Assembly (NCBI RefSeq): GCF_018618415.1
Contig: NZ_JACSMA010000004.1
Location: 124,001-188,000, forward strand
Reading direction: 5' to 3'
DNA length: 64,000 nucleotides
Origin: Exiguobacterium sp. s146
GTDB taxonomy: Bacteria > Bacillota > Bacilli > Exiguobacteriales > Exiguobacteriaceae
Shown here: one piece after another, positions 16,966-24,428 of the stretch
Layout of the letters: every line of letters starts with the position of its first letter
Numbering within the stretch: position 1 is the first letter of the stretch
Program-made: the position numbers and the translations under genes
Notes under the pieces: generated by a model
The model's database searches: none
The model's input: only the letters and a program-made list of their open reading frames with translations
Told to the model about the DNA's origin: nothing

Positions 16966-17124
16966 ATGAATGAATGGGCAAGCCGACTTGAATCTTCCGT
17001 CGAGTTTTATCGGAAGTTACCAGACAAGACGTGTCAAGAGTGTGGGAAACAGATGGATGAACAATGCGAGTCTTACGAAAGCACGTGCCCATCTTGTGCT
17101 GAAAAACTCCAATTGAGCGATTGA
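16966..17124 (+). CDS. YhfH-like small zinc-ribbon protein
   Basis: 52-residue protein beginning MNEWASRLESSVEFYRKLPD. Two CxxC pairs (TCQECG at 23-26 and TCPSCA at 41-44), with an extra Cys 34, suggest a zinc ribbon. The VEFYRKLPDKTCQECGKQMDE stretch matches what I recall of YhfH of B. subtilis, whose role is unknown. It has a strong AAGGAGG and an extended -10 (TGTTATAAT) upstream without a good -35. The TGA stop overlaps the right terminal TTGAA of the TnpB element, so the element sits directly against its end. The native reading frame seems complete. Confidence 0.85.
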   Translation: MNEWASRLESSVEFYRKLPDKTCQECGKQMDEQCESYESTCPSCAEKLQLSD

Positions 17125-17300
17125 ACTACCCCCACCTACGCTTCGCTTGGAGGTGGAGGATTCCTGGGTGATCCGGTCGAACGACCGGAACCTGTTCAGG
17201 CTAGCCCCGTCGTCCCGACGGTTGAGGAGGCCAGGATACGCTCGGCCTCTCGTTTGAGGTTCAGTCCTGCGTTCACATCGCGGTCGTGGTGCGTCCCACA
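17121..17300 (-). ncRNA. Predicted omega (reRNA) guide RNA of TnpB
   Basis: By analogy with ISDra2, the guide RNA covers the end of tnpB and the right end of the element and continues into the flank. Two hairpins support structure: 17172-17178 with 17183-17189, and the right-end hairpin 17132-17156. The guide would then begin at 17120 on the minus strand (TCGCTCAATTGGAGTTTTTC), which is antisense to the end of yhfH. The 5' limit is only a guess. Confidence 0.5.
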
Positions 17301-18368
17301 ACCCGGGCATGTCCACTCGCGCAGACCGAGATGCTTCACGTCTTTGTGTCGATGGCCGCAACTCGAACAGAGCTGACTCGAGGCGAACGTCTTCCCGACC
17401 TTGACGACGGTCTTGCCGTACCAGTCCGCCTTGTATACGAGCATGCGGAAGAATGCCGACCAACTGACATCGGAGATCGCTTTGCTGAGCTTGCGATCCT
17501 GCTGCATGTCTTTCACCTGCAGGGTCTCGATGCCGATAACGTCGTGGCTTTTGACAATCTCGGTCGACACCTTGTGCAGGAAGTCGGCACGCTTGTTCGC
17601 AATCTTCTCATGGATGCGGGCGACCTTGCGCTTCTGCTTCTGATAGTTCCTCGCCTCGGACAGCTTGACGTTCCGGTTCATGGCGATGAGCCGACGCCGC
17701 GACAGCTTGCGCTGCTCGCGGGCGAGCTTCTCCTCGAGCGAACGGAAGTACCGGTCGTTTTGGTACACCGTGCCGTCGGACAGGACGGCGAAATGCTTCA
17801 GGCCGACGTCGACGCCGACCGAGGAACCGGTCTTCGGCAGCTCGTCGATTTCCTGCTCGACGCACAAGGAAACGAAGTATTTGCCTGAGGCGTTTCGTCG
17901 GATCGTGGCGTTCAAGATTCGCCCCTCGACCGTCCTTGAGTTGGCGAAACGCACCCACTTCAACTTCGGAAGCTTGAGTTGGTTGCCGATAATCGACACC
18001 TCAGGAAGTTGAGACTTGCCTTGGATGTTCGTCTCATAGGATTGGACGGGGTTCCGCTTCGACTTGAACCGGGGCCGTTCGTTCTGTTTCTTGAAGAAGC
18101 GGTCATACGCATCGGCAAGGTGTTTGACGCTATTTTGCACAGAAGTACTATCGACTTCCTTAAGCCAATTAAGCTCTTGCTTCAACAAAGGGATTTCTTT
18201 CGAACAGGAGCCGTAGGACAAGCCTTTTCCTGTCGCCTTGTAGGTCTCTTCCCACTTCTCCAAGAAGTGGTTGAAGACGAAGCGTGAACAACCGATCGTC
18301 TTGGCGATCAGGATTTCCTGCTCCGTTGTCGGATAGATCCGGAATTTATACGCTTTATGCTTCAACAT
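17196..18368 (-). CDS. tnpB: TnpB, RNA-guided nuclease of an IS605-type element
   Basis: 390 residues and apparently intact. The N-terminal helix-turn-helix begins MLKHKAYKFRIYPTTEQEIL. The RuvC-like catalytic residues are visible: Asp in GVDVGLKHFAVLSDG, Glu in VIGIETLQVKDM and Asp in HDRDVNAGLNL. The zinc finger CSSCGHRHK/CPGCGTHHD lies between the last two. TnpB proteins are guided by a transposon-encoded RNA to cut DNA next to a short motif and help to retain the element. The ATG at 18368 follows GAGGAGGTG. No tnpA is in the window, so movement would need a transposase elsewhere. Confidence 0.92.
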   Translation of the reverse strand: MLKHKAYKFRIYPTTEQEILIAKTIGCSRFVFNHFLEKWEETYKATGKGLSYGSCSKEIPLLKQELNWLKEVDSTSVQNSVKHLADAYDRFFKKQNERPRFKSKRNPVQSYETNIQGKSQLPEVSIIGNQLKLPKLKWVRFANSRTVEGRILNATIRRNASGKYFVSLCVEQEIDELPKTGSSVGVDVGLKHFAVLSDGTVYQNDRYFRSLEEKLAREQRKLSRRRLIAMNRNVKLSEARNYQKQKRKVARIHEKIANKRADFLHKVSTEIVKSHDVIGIETLQVKDMQQDRKLSKAISDVSWSAFFRMLVYKADWYGKTVVKVGKTFASSQLCSSCGHRHKDVKHLGLREWTCPGCGTHHDRDVNAGLNLKREAERILASSTVGTTGLA

Positions 18369-18486
18369 GATGTTCACCTCCTCTAGGTATTTATACCCAA
18401 AAGAGAGGTTGGCAATTCATCGCCCACTTTCACTCGGGCTTCGCCCTTAACGTTTAGAAGTGGGCGTATTCTCGCCTATTTTTGAT

Positions 18487-18523
18487 AAAAAAACAATCCC
18501 TCGGAAACGTGTTCCGAGGGATT
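18487..18523 (-). terminator. Terminator of the crcB pair
   Basis: A 12-bp stem (18495-18506 with 18512-18523), 5-base loop, and T7 on the minus strand. The T-run touches the left end of the TnpB element. Confidence 0.88.
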
Positions 18524-18525
18524 TG

Positions 18526-18870
18526 TCATGGTAGATGGTAACCGAGATAGGCCGCCAGCAGACCGAGCACATAAGTCGCAAGCAAATACATCCCGAAGCG
18601 AATCCAGTCTTTAGCGACGAATCGCATCACTTCAAGCTTGAACGTCGAGAACGTCGTGAACGAGCCGAGAAAACCGACACCGAGTCCGAGCATGAGCGAC
18701 GGGCCGACACTCGATGCATACAAATAGCCGAGGAGAAACGAACCGCTCACATTGACGAACAGCGTCGCCCACGGGAACGTGGAGGCTGTCCAAGTTTTGA
18801 CGAGCTGACCGATGGCAAACCGTGCCATCGCCCCGAAGAATGCCCCTACCATAATGATGAGAATCGTCAT
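18526..18870 (-). CDS. crcB: Fluoride channel CrcB/Fluc, second subunit
   Basis: 114-residue four-helix membrane protein. It has the Fluc signatures GAMARFAIG, VNVSGSFLLGYL and GFLGSFTTFSTFKLE, where the conserved Asn, Phe and Thr line the fluoride path. It exports fluoride passively as a dual-topology dimer. Its ATG (18868-18870) overlaps the stop of the upstream crcB (ATGA); a longer ORF to 18933 is rejected for this reason and because AAGGGGTGG precedes the inner start. Two adjacent copies suggest a heterodimer with opposed subunits, as in other Firmicutes. Confidence 0.93.
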   Translation of the reverse strand: MTILIIMVGAFFGAMARFAIGQLVKTWTASTFPWATLFVNVSGSFLLGYLYASSVGPSLMLGLGVGFLGSFTTFSTFKLEVMRFVAKDWIRFGMYLLATYVLGLLAAYLGYHLP

Positions 18871-19271
18871 CGCGCCACCCCTTCCCGCCTGAACCGTTTG
18901 AATCGACGGCGTCCGAACCAAAATCCGAGCCATGAACTGAACAGACCGAGGACGAGGCTGAGCGTCACGTAGAGAAAGGCCATGCCGAGCGCGCCGGATT
19001 CCAGCAAGTCGATCGTCTCCACACTGAACGTCGAAAACGTCGTAAACGAGCCAATGAATCCGGTCCCGACCGCCGTCACAATACTAGGCGAGAGACGTCC
19101 GGACCGAAACAGGAAGTGTGTCAGCCAACCGAGTACAAAGCTACCCGACAAATTGATGAGCAGCGTCCCGAGTGGAAACATGCCGACCCAAAACGTCTCG
19201 ATGCCCGTCCCGACCCCATAACGCGCCAAGGCACCTAGCGCTCCTGCCAAACCGACGTATACATAAAGCAT
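18867..19271 (-). CDS. crcB: Fluoride channel CrcB/Fluc, first subunit
   Basis: 134-residue partner of the downstream CrcB. Helix motifs: GALGALARYGVG, LINLSGSFVLGWL, GTGFIGSFTTFSTFSVE; the tail is strongly basic (FGRRRFKRFRREG). The start at 19271 (MLYVYVG) is 7 bases after GGGAGG; an ATG six bases earlier is too close to it. The leader holds an extended -10 and then a hairpin with a T-run directly before the ribosome site. I do not see the known fluoride riboswitch (no GGCGATGG...) there. Confidence 0.92.
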   Translation of the reverse strand: MLYVYVGLAGALGALARYGVGTGIETFWVGMFPLGTLLINLSGSFVLGWLTHFLFRSGRLSPSIVTAVGTGFIGSFTTFSTFSVETIDLLESGALGMAFLYVTLSLVLGLFSSWLGFWFGRRRFKRFRREGVAR

Positions 19272-19285
19272 CGCCATGCCTCCCT

Positions 19286-19327
19286 TCAAAAAAACACCTG
19301 CCGCGAGCATGTCGCGAGACAGGTGTT
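19286..19327 (-). terminator. Hairpin plus T-run between rocD and crcB
   Basis: An 8-bp outer stem (19293-19300 with 19320-19327) and an inner stem (19302-19306 with 19312-19316), followed by T7 on the minus strand and at once by the crcB ribosome site. It ends rocD, and may attenuate crcB if the promoter at 19340 is real. Confidence 0.75.
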
Positions 19328-19339
19328 ACGTCTGTACTC

Positions 19340-19348
19340 ATTATACCA
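19340..19348 (-). promoter_or_regulatory. Possible extended -10 promoter for crcB
   Basis: TGGTATAAT on the minus strand (19348-19340), between the rocD stop and the hairpin. The -35 region (TTTCGT) is poor, so this rests on the extended -10 alone. Confidence 0.45.
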
Positions 19349-19360
19349 AGCGATGCAGCA

Positions 19361-20563
19361 TCACGAAATAGCTGCTGGTGCGAACACGGCCGAGATGGCC
19401 TCGAACGCCTCATCGAGTTCCTCTTTCGTGATGACGAGCGGTGGTGCCAACCGGATTACCGTCTCGTGCGTCTCTTTACAGAGCAAGCCTCGTTCTTTGA
19501 GCGCTTCACAGTAAGGACGGGCCGCTTCTGTCAATTCAATCCCGATGAACAGACCGCGCCCGCGCACATCTTTAATGAGCGGGTTGTCGATTGTTTTCAA
19601 ACGGTCCATGAAATACGTCCCGAGTTCAAGTGAACGCTGTGGCAACTGCTCTTCTTCTAACACTTCGAGCGACGCAATCGAGACGGCTGCCGCGAGCGGA
19701 TTCCCCCCGAACGTCGAACCGTGTGATCCTGGATTGAATACGCTCAAGACGTTCTCATTAGCCGCGACACACGATACCGGGAACACGCCGCCCCCGAGCG
19801 CTTTTCCGAGAATATACATATCCGGTTCGACATCTTCCCATTCGATGGCGAACCATTTGCCTGAGCGACCGAGCCCTGATTGAATCTCATCGGCCACAAA
19901 CAACACATTATGCTGCTGGCACAGTTCACTGGCACGTTTCAAATAACCAGCCGGCGGAATGATGATACCTGCCTCGCCTTGAATCGGTTCGACGATGAAG
20001 GCCGCCGTGTTTTCAGTGATGGCCGCCTCGAACGCATCGATGTCGCCGTATGGCACGACTTTGAATCCTGGCAGTAATGGCCCGAATCCACGTTGATATT
20101 CCGCCTCGGTCGACATCGATACCGCCGCCATCGTCCGGCCGTGGAAGTTGCCCGAGCAGACGATGATTTCCGCCTGACCTGGAATTTGTTTCACTTCGTA
20201 CGCCCAACGACGTGACGCTTTAACAGCCGTTTCGACCGCTTCCGCGCCGGTGTTCATCGGCAACACCATCTCTTTATTTGTAAGCGCTGCCACTTTTTTG
20301 TAGAAACGACCGAGTTGATCATTGTAAAACGCGCGTGACGTCAGCGTGATTTTATCGGCTTGGTCTTTGAGCGCTTGAATGATTTTTGGGTGACAATGGC
20401 CTTGGTTGACGGCTGAATACGCACTCAACATATCCATGTAGCGATTCCCTTCTGGGTCCGTCACCCAGATCCCCTTCGCTTCCGAGATGACGATCGGAAG
20501 TGGATGATAGTTGTGCGCCCCGAATTTCTCTGTCAATTCAATCACTTCTTGTGTCTTTGACAT
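19361..20563 (-). CDS. rocD: Ornithine aminotransferase
   Basis: 400-residue class III PLP enzyme that converts ornithine and 2-oxoglutarate to glutamate semialdehyde and glutamate, linking arginine breakdown to proline and glutamate. Motifs: [31 protein letters not shown], the PLP-contacting [13 protein letters not shown], and the Schiff-base lysine in [15 protein letters not shown]. Length is as expected. A sigma-A promoter lies upstream and GGGGGAAA precedes the ATG. The arginine-linked permease lies 2.2 kb away on the same strand, but the c-di-GMP gene between them is on the other strand. Confidence 0.95.
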   Translation of the reverse strand: MSKTQEVIELTEKFGAHNYHPLPIVISEAKGIWVTDPEGNRYMDMLSAYSAVNQGHCHPKIIQALKDQADKITLTSRAFYNDQLGRFYKKVAALTNKEMVLPMNTGAEAVETAVKASRRWAYEVKQIPGQAEIIVCSGNFHGRTMAAVSMSTEAEYQRGFGPLLPGFKVVPYGDIDAFEAAITENTAAFIVEPIQGEAGIIIPPAGYLKRASELCQQHNVLFVADEIQSGLGRSGKWFAIEWEDVEPDMYILGKALGGGVFPVSCVAANENVLSVFNPGSHGSTFGGNPLAAAVSIASLEVLEEEQLPQRSLELGTYFMDRLKTIDNPLIKDVRGRGLFIGIELTEAARPYCEALKERGLLCKETHETVIRLAPPLVITKEELDEAFEAISAVFAPAAIS

Positions 20564-20602
20564 TTGATTTCCCCCTTCTCAAAAAAGCTATCTTACCCCT
20601 TC

Positions 20603-20632
20603 AGTATATGATGACCGTCTTTCTTTTGACAA
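20603..20632 (-). promoter_or_regulatory. Sigma-A promoter of rocD
   Basis: On the minus strand -35 TTGTCA (20632-20627), 18-base spacer, -10 TATACT (20608-20603). Confidence 0.65.
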
Positions 20633-20720
20633 CGACCAACTTGCCCATTCCTCGGTTTGGCAAAATAAGGTACACTGAACGTAGATTATGATTCATTTGA
20701 TGTAGATTGGAGGAAACGAT

Positions 20721-22760
20721 GTGGCTTCATTGCGTGATTTGCCAATTGACGAGTTTATCGATGCTTTATCTGTCCCATGCTGTTACATCAATCTCGATGG
20801 CAACGTCCTGCTGTGGAACGAACATGCGGAAACGCTGTTCGGATGGGAACGGGACGAAGTGCTTCACCATCCACTCCCTGTTGTCCAACACTTACAGGAT
20901 GCGCTTGAATCCTGGTCACCGATGCTCCTTCAATATCCGTTCTCGACGACGGCGATGACGCCGTTCAAACATAAAAACGGTGCAGTCGTCTATGCGACGG
21001 CCTATTTGCAATCGTTCTCCATCAATGACTATACGGGTTACTTTTTAGCATTCCTGCCGAAAGGGTTCGGACCGCTCATCAGTACGGAACAGTTCAATCT
21101 GCTACATCACTTTCAAGCGATGATTGAACAATCGACGTACTATTTGGCCACCAACGCCTACGGCGAGATCACCGAACTCAATCCACTGCTCTGCGGGTTA
21201 ATCGGCGCACCCAATCATCACTTCATCGGTCGTAACTGGTTCGAGCTCATCCATCCGTCATTTGAGAATCATCCGCTTGCCGAGGACGTGCTTCAAGCAC
21301 TTACGACCGACCGCATTTGGAACGGTGAAATGCCCGTCCGTTCCGAACGGCATGTCCGCAACATGTGCTGGCTCAATTTGACGGTCGTTCCGATTTTGAG
21401 CGAAGAAGGCGAAGTCGTGCAGTATACCGCCTTCGGCTTCGATGTTTCAGATAAAAAACGACTCGAGCAAGAGGTCAATTATCTCGCATACCATAACGAT
21501 TTGACCGGACTCTTGAACAAAAAAGGATGGCTCCGTCAATACGGGCACGTGTTGACGGATGTCGATCAAGGAGACGGCTTGGTCCATGTCGCCTTGTTCG
21601 ATATCGATCGCTTCAAAATCATCAATGAATCGTTCGGTTCACGCGTCGGCAACGAGTTGCTCCTTCAAATCAAGGAGCGGGCCGTGCAGTTCATGCCGGA
21701 GACGAGCGTCATGTTCCATCCGTCGGGCGGTTTGTTCGGATTGATTTTCTTTGAAGAGTCGAAAGAAGAAGTGTTTCAGTTGCTCCGTCAACTGCAACAC
21801 GAACTGCAGCGTCCGTTCCGGATTTATCATCACTCCATCATGGTGTCTATTTCCATCGGATGCGTCTTCTATCCGTCCGCCACGTCTTCATTAGAAGAAC
21901 TGTACACACGCGCCGAGAGCGCCCTGTTCAAAGGCAAACGGATCGGTGTCGGGACGATTCAGTTCGTCACGAAAGATATGGACGATGCGTTCTCACGTCA
22001 AATTCATATCGAGAAAGCACTTTATCAAGCGCTCGAAGAAAAACATTTCTATTTAGAATATCAACCGAAGTATGAGTTAAAGACCGACAGGCTAATCGGG
22101 TTTGAAGCGCTCCTTCGTTGGCATCATGATGAGCTCGGGCAGATTCCACCTTCCGAGTTTATCCCACTCGCTGAGGAAATGGCGCTCATCGTCCCAATCA
22201 ACAACTGGGTCATTCTTGAGGCGGCCAAACAGTTGAAAGCCTGGCAACAACTCGTTGACCGCCCGTTATCGATGGCGGTCAATATTTCGCCGAACCAATT
22301 CCGCAGCGACAGCTTCATCAATACATTGCGCAATATCAAACAACAGCTCAATTTGAACCCGTCCGACATCATCCTCGAGATTACCGAGAGTCTCGTCATG
22401 CAACAGACGGACGAAATCATCGCCCGGATGGATCAAATCAAACGTCTCGATTATCGCTTATCCATCGACGACTTCGGGACCGGATTCTCGTCCCTTCAAT
22501 ACCTGAAGTCGTTCCCGGTCGACGAGCTGAAAATCGATAAAGTCTTCCTCGATGATTGGTTGACGTCGAAGTCACACTTGCTCGATGTCATCGTCCACCT
22601 CGGCAAGAGCCTGAACCTTCACGTCGTGGCCGAAGGTGTCGAACACCAGGAGATGCTCGATCACTTGAAACAAACCGCTTGCGACTCGTTCCAAGGGTTT
22701 TTGTACGCCAAGCCGTTGCCTCCAATCGAAGTCGTTCGTTTATTGACGGACAATCATTAA
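20721..22760 (+). CDS. PAS-PAS-degenerate GGDEF-EAL protein (probable c-di-GMP phosphodiesterase)
   Basis: 679 residues, no membrane helix. Two PAS-like domains (about 5-115 and 125-245), a GGDEF-fold domain (about 250-410) and an EAL domain (about 425-675). The GGDEF motif is lost: the site reads SGGLFGL, so synthesis is unlikely, although the fold (FDIDRFKIINESFG) remains. The EAL domain is complete: EALLRW, NIS asparagine, EITES, IDDFGTGFSSL, ELKIDKVF, AEGVEH and FQGFLYAKP. It should cleave c-di-GMP to pGpG, possibly tuned by GTP binding at the dead GGDEF domain. The GTG at 20721 is 7 bases after GGAGG. Confidence 0.92.
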   Translation: MASLRDLPIDEFIDALSVPCCYINLDGNVLLWNEHAETLFGWERDEVLHHPLPVVQHLQDALESWSPMLLQYPFSTTAMTPFKHKNGAVVYATAYLQSFSINDYTGYFLAFLPKGFGPLISTEQFNLLHHFQAMIEQSTYYLATNAYGEITELNPLLCGLIGAPNHHFIGRNWFELIHPSFENHPLAEDVLQALTTDRIWNGEMPVRSERHVRNMCWLNLTVVPILSEEGEVVQYTAFGFDVSDKKRLEQEVNYLAYHNDLTGLLNKKGWLRQYGHVLTDVDQGDGLVHVALFDIDRFKIINESFGSRVGNELLLQIKERAVQFMPETSVMFHPSGGLFGLIFFEESKEEVFQLLRQLQHELQRPFRIYHHSIMVSISIGCVFYPSATSSLEELYTRAESALFKGKRIGVGTIQFVTKDMDDAFSRQIHIEKALYQALEEKHFYLEYQPKYELKTDRLIGFEALLRWHHDELGQIPPSEFIPLAEEMALIVPINNWVILEAAKQLKAWQQLVDRPLSMAVNISPNQFRSDSFINTLRNIKQQLNLNPSDIILEITESLVMQQTDEIIARMDQIKRLDYRLSIDDFGTGFSSLQYLKSFPVDELKIDKVFLDDWLTSKSHLLDVIVHLGKSLNLHVVAEGVEHQEMLDHLKQTACDSFQGFLYAKPLPPIEVVRLLTDNH

Positions 22761-22765
22761 AAAGC

Positions 22766-22791
22766 CATCGCGCGTCTCACGACGCGCGATG
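22766..22791. terminator. Bidirectional terminator
   Basis: An 11-bp stem (22766-22776 with 22781-22791), flanked by A runs on the left and T5 on the right. It serves the EAL gene and the convergent permease. Confidence 0.87.
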
Positions 22792-22799
22792 ACTTTTTA

Positions 22800-24203
22800 T
22801 TATAGGCTGATTGTCGCCGTCCATAATCCATAGACGCCGTACGTAGCTGCCAAGAGGATGACGAATGCAATCATATATTGCAGGCGGCTGAGATACGGCC
22901 GGCCCTGTTCACGCTCGGCTTGCATGAAGACGAATACGCCAGGCGCGTAAAGAATCATGGCGATAAGCATGTACTCGACTCCTGACGCATACAGGAGCCA
23001 GGCCGCATATACGGTCGCAATGCCTGACATGACGAGCATCGAACGTGTCCCGGTCCGCCGTGCCTCTTTCCAACCGAACAAGGCGGAAAACAAGTATGGG
23101 ACGAGCGCCGCTATCCCTGCGATGCTCGACAGCACCAAGTACGTCTGTTCCGAGAACAGCGCGATGAGGGTGACGAGTTGCGTAAAGACTTGCGTGATGA
23201 ACAACGCGCTCACCGGCGTCTCATTTCGATTGAGCCGATTGAACAATTTCGGGAACACCCCATCGCGACTTGCTACATAAGAGATTTCCGTCGCGAGAAT
23301 CGTCCATCCGAGCAGCGCACCCGAGAGCGAGACGAGGAGTCCGATGTTGATGATTGTCGCTCCGACCGGCCCGACGACGGCCTCGAGCACGTACGCCATC
23401 GATGGTTCCGAGAGCGTCGCGAGTTGTTCTTGTGTCATGACCCCGAACGATAAAATCGAGATCATCATGTAAATGACGAGCGTTCCGACTAGTCCGATCA
23501 CCGTCGCACGCCCGACGTCTCGTTTATGTCGGGCGCGTGATGACAAGACGACTGCCCCTTCGATCCCGACGAACGCCCAAAGCGTCACGAGCATCGTCGA
23601 CTTCACTTGCGGGAACACTTGTGACCAGCTGAACCCAGATTGACCCCAGAAGTCGATTTGGAACGTGTCGATTCGAAACGCAAACAAGATGAGGACAATA
23701 AATAAAAAGATGGGGACGAGCTTCGCGATCGTCGTGACGAGATTCAAGAGTGCGGCTTCCCTCATCCCGCGCGAGATAATCCAAAACAGCCCCCAAATGA
23801 CGACCGCGCTCATGAGCAAGCGAAACGTCCGGTGCTCGGCCGAAAAAATCGGGAAGAAATAGCTGAGCGTACTGAAGATTAATGTGATGTTGGCGACCGT
23901 TCCGATCCACGCCGACATCCAGTAGCCCCACCCGCTATTGAATCCGACAAACTTGCCGAACCCTTCTTTCGCATAGGCGTATATGCCGCCCTCGAGTTCA
24001 GGACGCGTATTGGCTAGAAATTGAAACACGAACGCGAGCATGACCATCCCGATGCCGGTGATTGTCCAACCGATTAACACCGATCCGACCCCGGCACCTT
24101 GCGCCATCGCTCCCGGTAAATTAAATGCGCCTCCGCCAATCATGGTTCCGACGACCATGGCAGCGAGCCCAAAAAAGCCGATTCCGGCTGACTGTGACTT
24201 CAT
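22800..24203 (-). CDS. APC family basic amino acid permease (ArcD/arginine-ornithine antiporter-like)
   Basis: 467 residues and about 12-13 membrane helices. The N-terminal GIGFFGLAAMVVGTMIGGGAFNLPGAMAQGAG carries the APC substrate-binding glycines, and the overall pattern (LEGGIYAYAKEGFGKFVGFNSGWGYWMSAWIG, SLSGALLGWTILATEISYVASRDGVFPKLF) fits the basic amino acid/polyamine antiporter branch. Exchange of arginine for ornithine is the likely role, supported by the tandem ARG-box-like sites upstream and by rocD nearby, but arginine/agmatine or lysine exchange is possible. GGAGGG precedes the ATG by 7 bases. Confidence 0.87.
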   Translation of the reverse strand: MKSQSAGIGFFGLAAMVVGTMIGGGAFNLPGAMAQGAGVGSVLIGWTITGIGMVMLAFVFQFLANTRPELEGGIYAYAKEGFGKFVGFNSGWGYWMSAWIGTVANITLIFSTLSYFFPIFSAEHRTFRLLMSAVVIWGLFWIISRGMREAALLNLVTTIAKLVPIFLFIVLILFAFRIDTFQIDFWGQSGFSWSQVFPQVKSTMLVTLWAFVGIEGAVVLSSRARHKRDVGRATVIGLVGTLVIYMMISILSFGVMTQEQLATLSEPSMAYVLEAVVGPVGATIINIGLLVSLSGALLGWTILATEISYVASRDGVFPKLFNRLNRNETPVSALFITQVFTQLVTLIALFSEQTYLVLSSIAGIAALVPYLFSALFGWKEARRTGTRSMLVMSGIATVYAAWLLYASGVEYMLIAMILYAPGVFVFMQAEREQGRPYLSRLQYMIAFVILLAATYGVYGLWTATISL

Positions 24204-24233
24204 TCAAAAACCCTCCAAAGCAAGTTGACGTCT

Positions 24234-24272
24234 GACGAATAACTATTCATAAATAATGTATAATCATTCGAC
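24234..24272. promoter_or_regulatory. Tandem ARG boxes (ArgR/AhrC operator) before the permease
   Basis: Two imperfect 18-base palindromes, 24234-24251 (about 15 of 18 consensus positions) and 24255-24272 (about 14 of 18), separated by 3 bases, the spacing known for ArgR hexamer sites. They sit 31 bases upstream of the permease start. Confidence 0.6.
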
Positions 24273-24356
24273 GATTTCCTTATTCTACTGAAACCAAAGG
24301 CGTTTAGATAGGTATTTCACTAATGTTTATATTTTCGAATAATTTAAAAAATTTTA

Positions 24357-24385
24357 TTGCCTATTCATCTTGTTTATAGTTTAAT
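24357..24385 (+). promoter_or_regulatory. Sigma-A promoter of the OppA-like gene
   Basis: -35 TTGCCT (24357-24362), 17-base spacer, -10 TTTAAT (24380-24385). Confidence 0.65.
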
Positions 24386-24428
24386 TGCAATATATTCGAA
24401 ACAATCAGAATTTTCGGGAGGTAACACA

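Larger units (their letters stand above)
17121..18484 (-). mobile_element. IS200/IS605-type element carrying only tnpB
   Basis: About 1.36 kb with no tnpA transposase. The left end (near 18484) has a subterminal hairpin: 18421-18429 pairs with 18458-18466, with an inner GGGC/GCCC stem. The right end has a hairpin 17132-17137 with 17151-17156 and ends at TTCAA (17125-17121, minus strand), as is usual for this group. No terminal inverted repeats or target duplication are seen, as expected for single-strand transposition. On the minus strand the left flank reads TTTTTTTAT, which is also the T-run of the crcB terminator. End points are inferred to within a few bases. Confidence 0.8.

Noticed and set aside
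17665-18287. Plus-strand frames inside the TnpB element (possible tnpA)
   Set aside because: No HUH motif or catalytic tyrosine pattern; they are shadows of tnpB on the other strand.
19271-19360. Fluoride riboswitch before crcB
   Set aside because: The leader after the possible start is only about 60 bases and lacks the conserved GGCGATGG-type core and pseudoknot; only a simple hairpin is seen.
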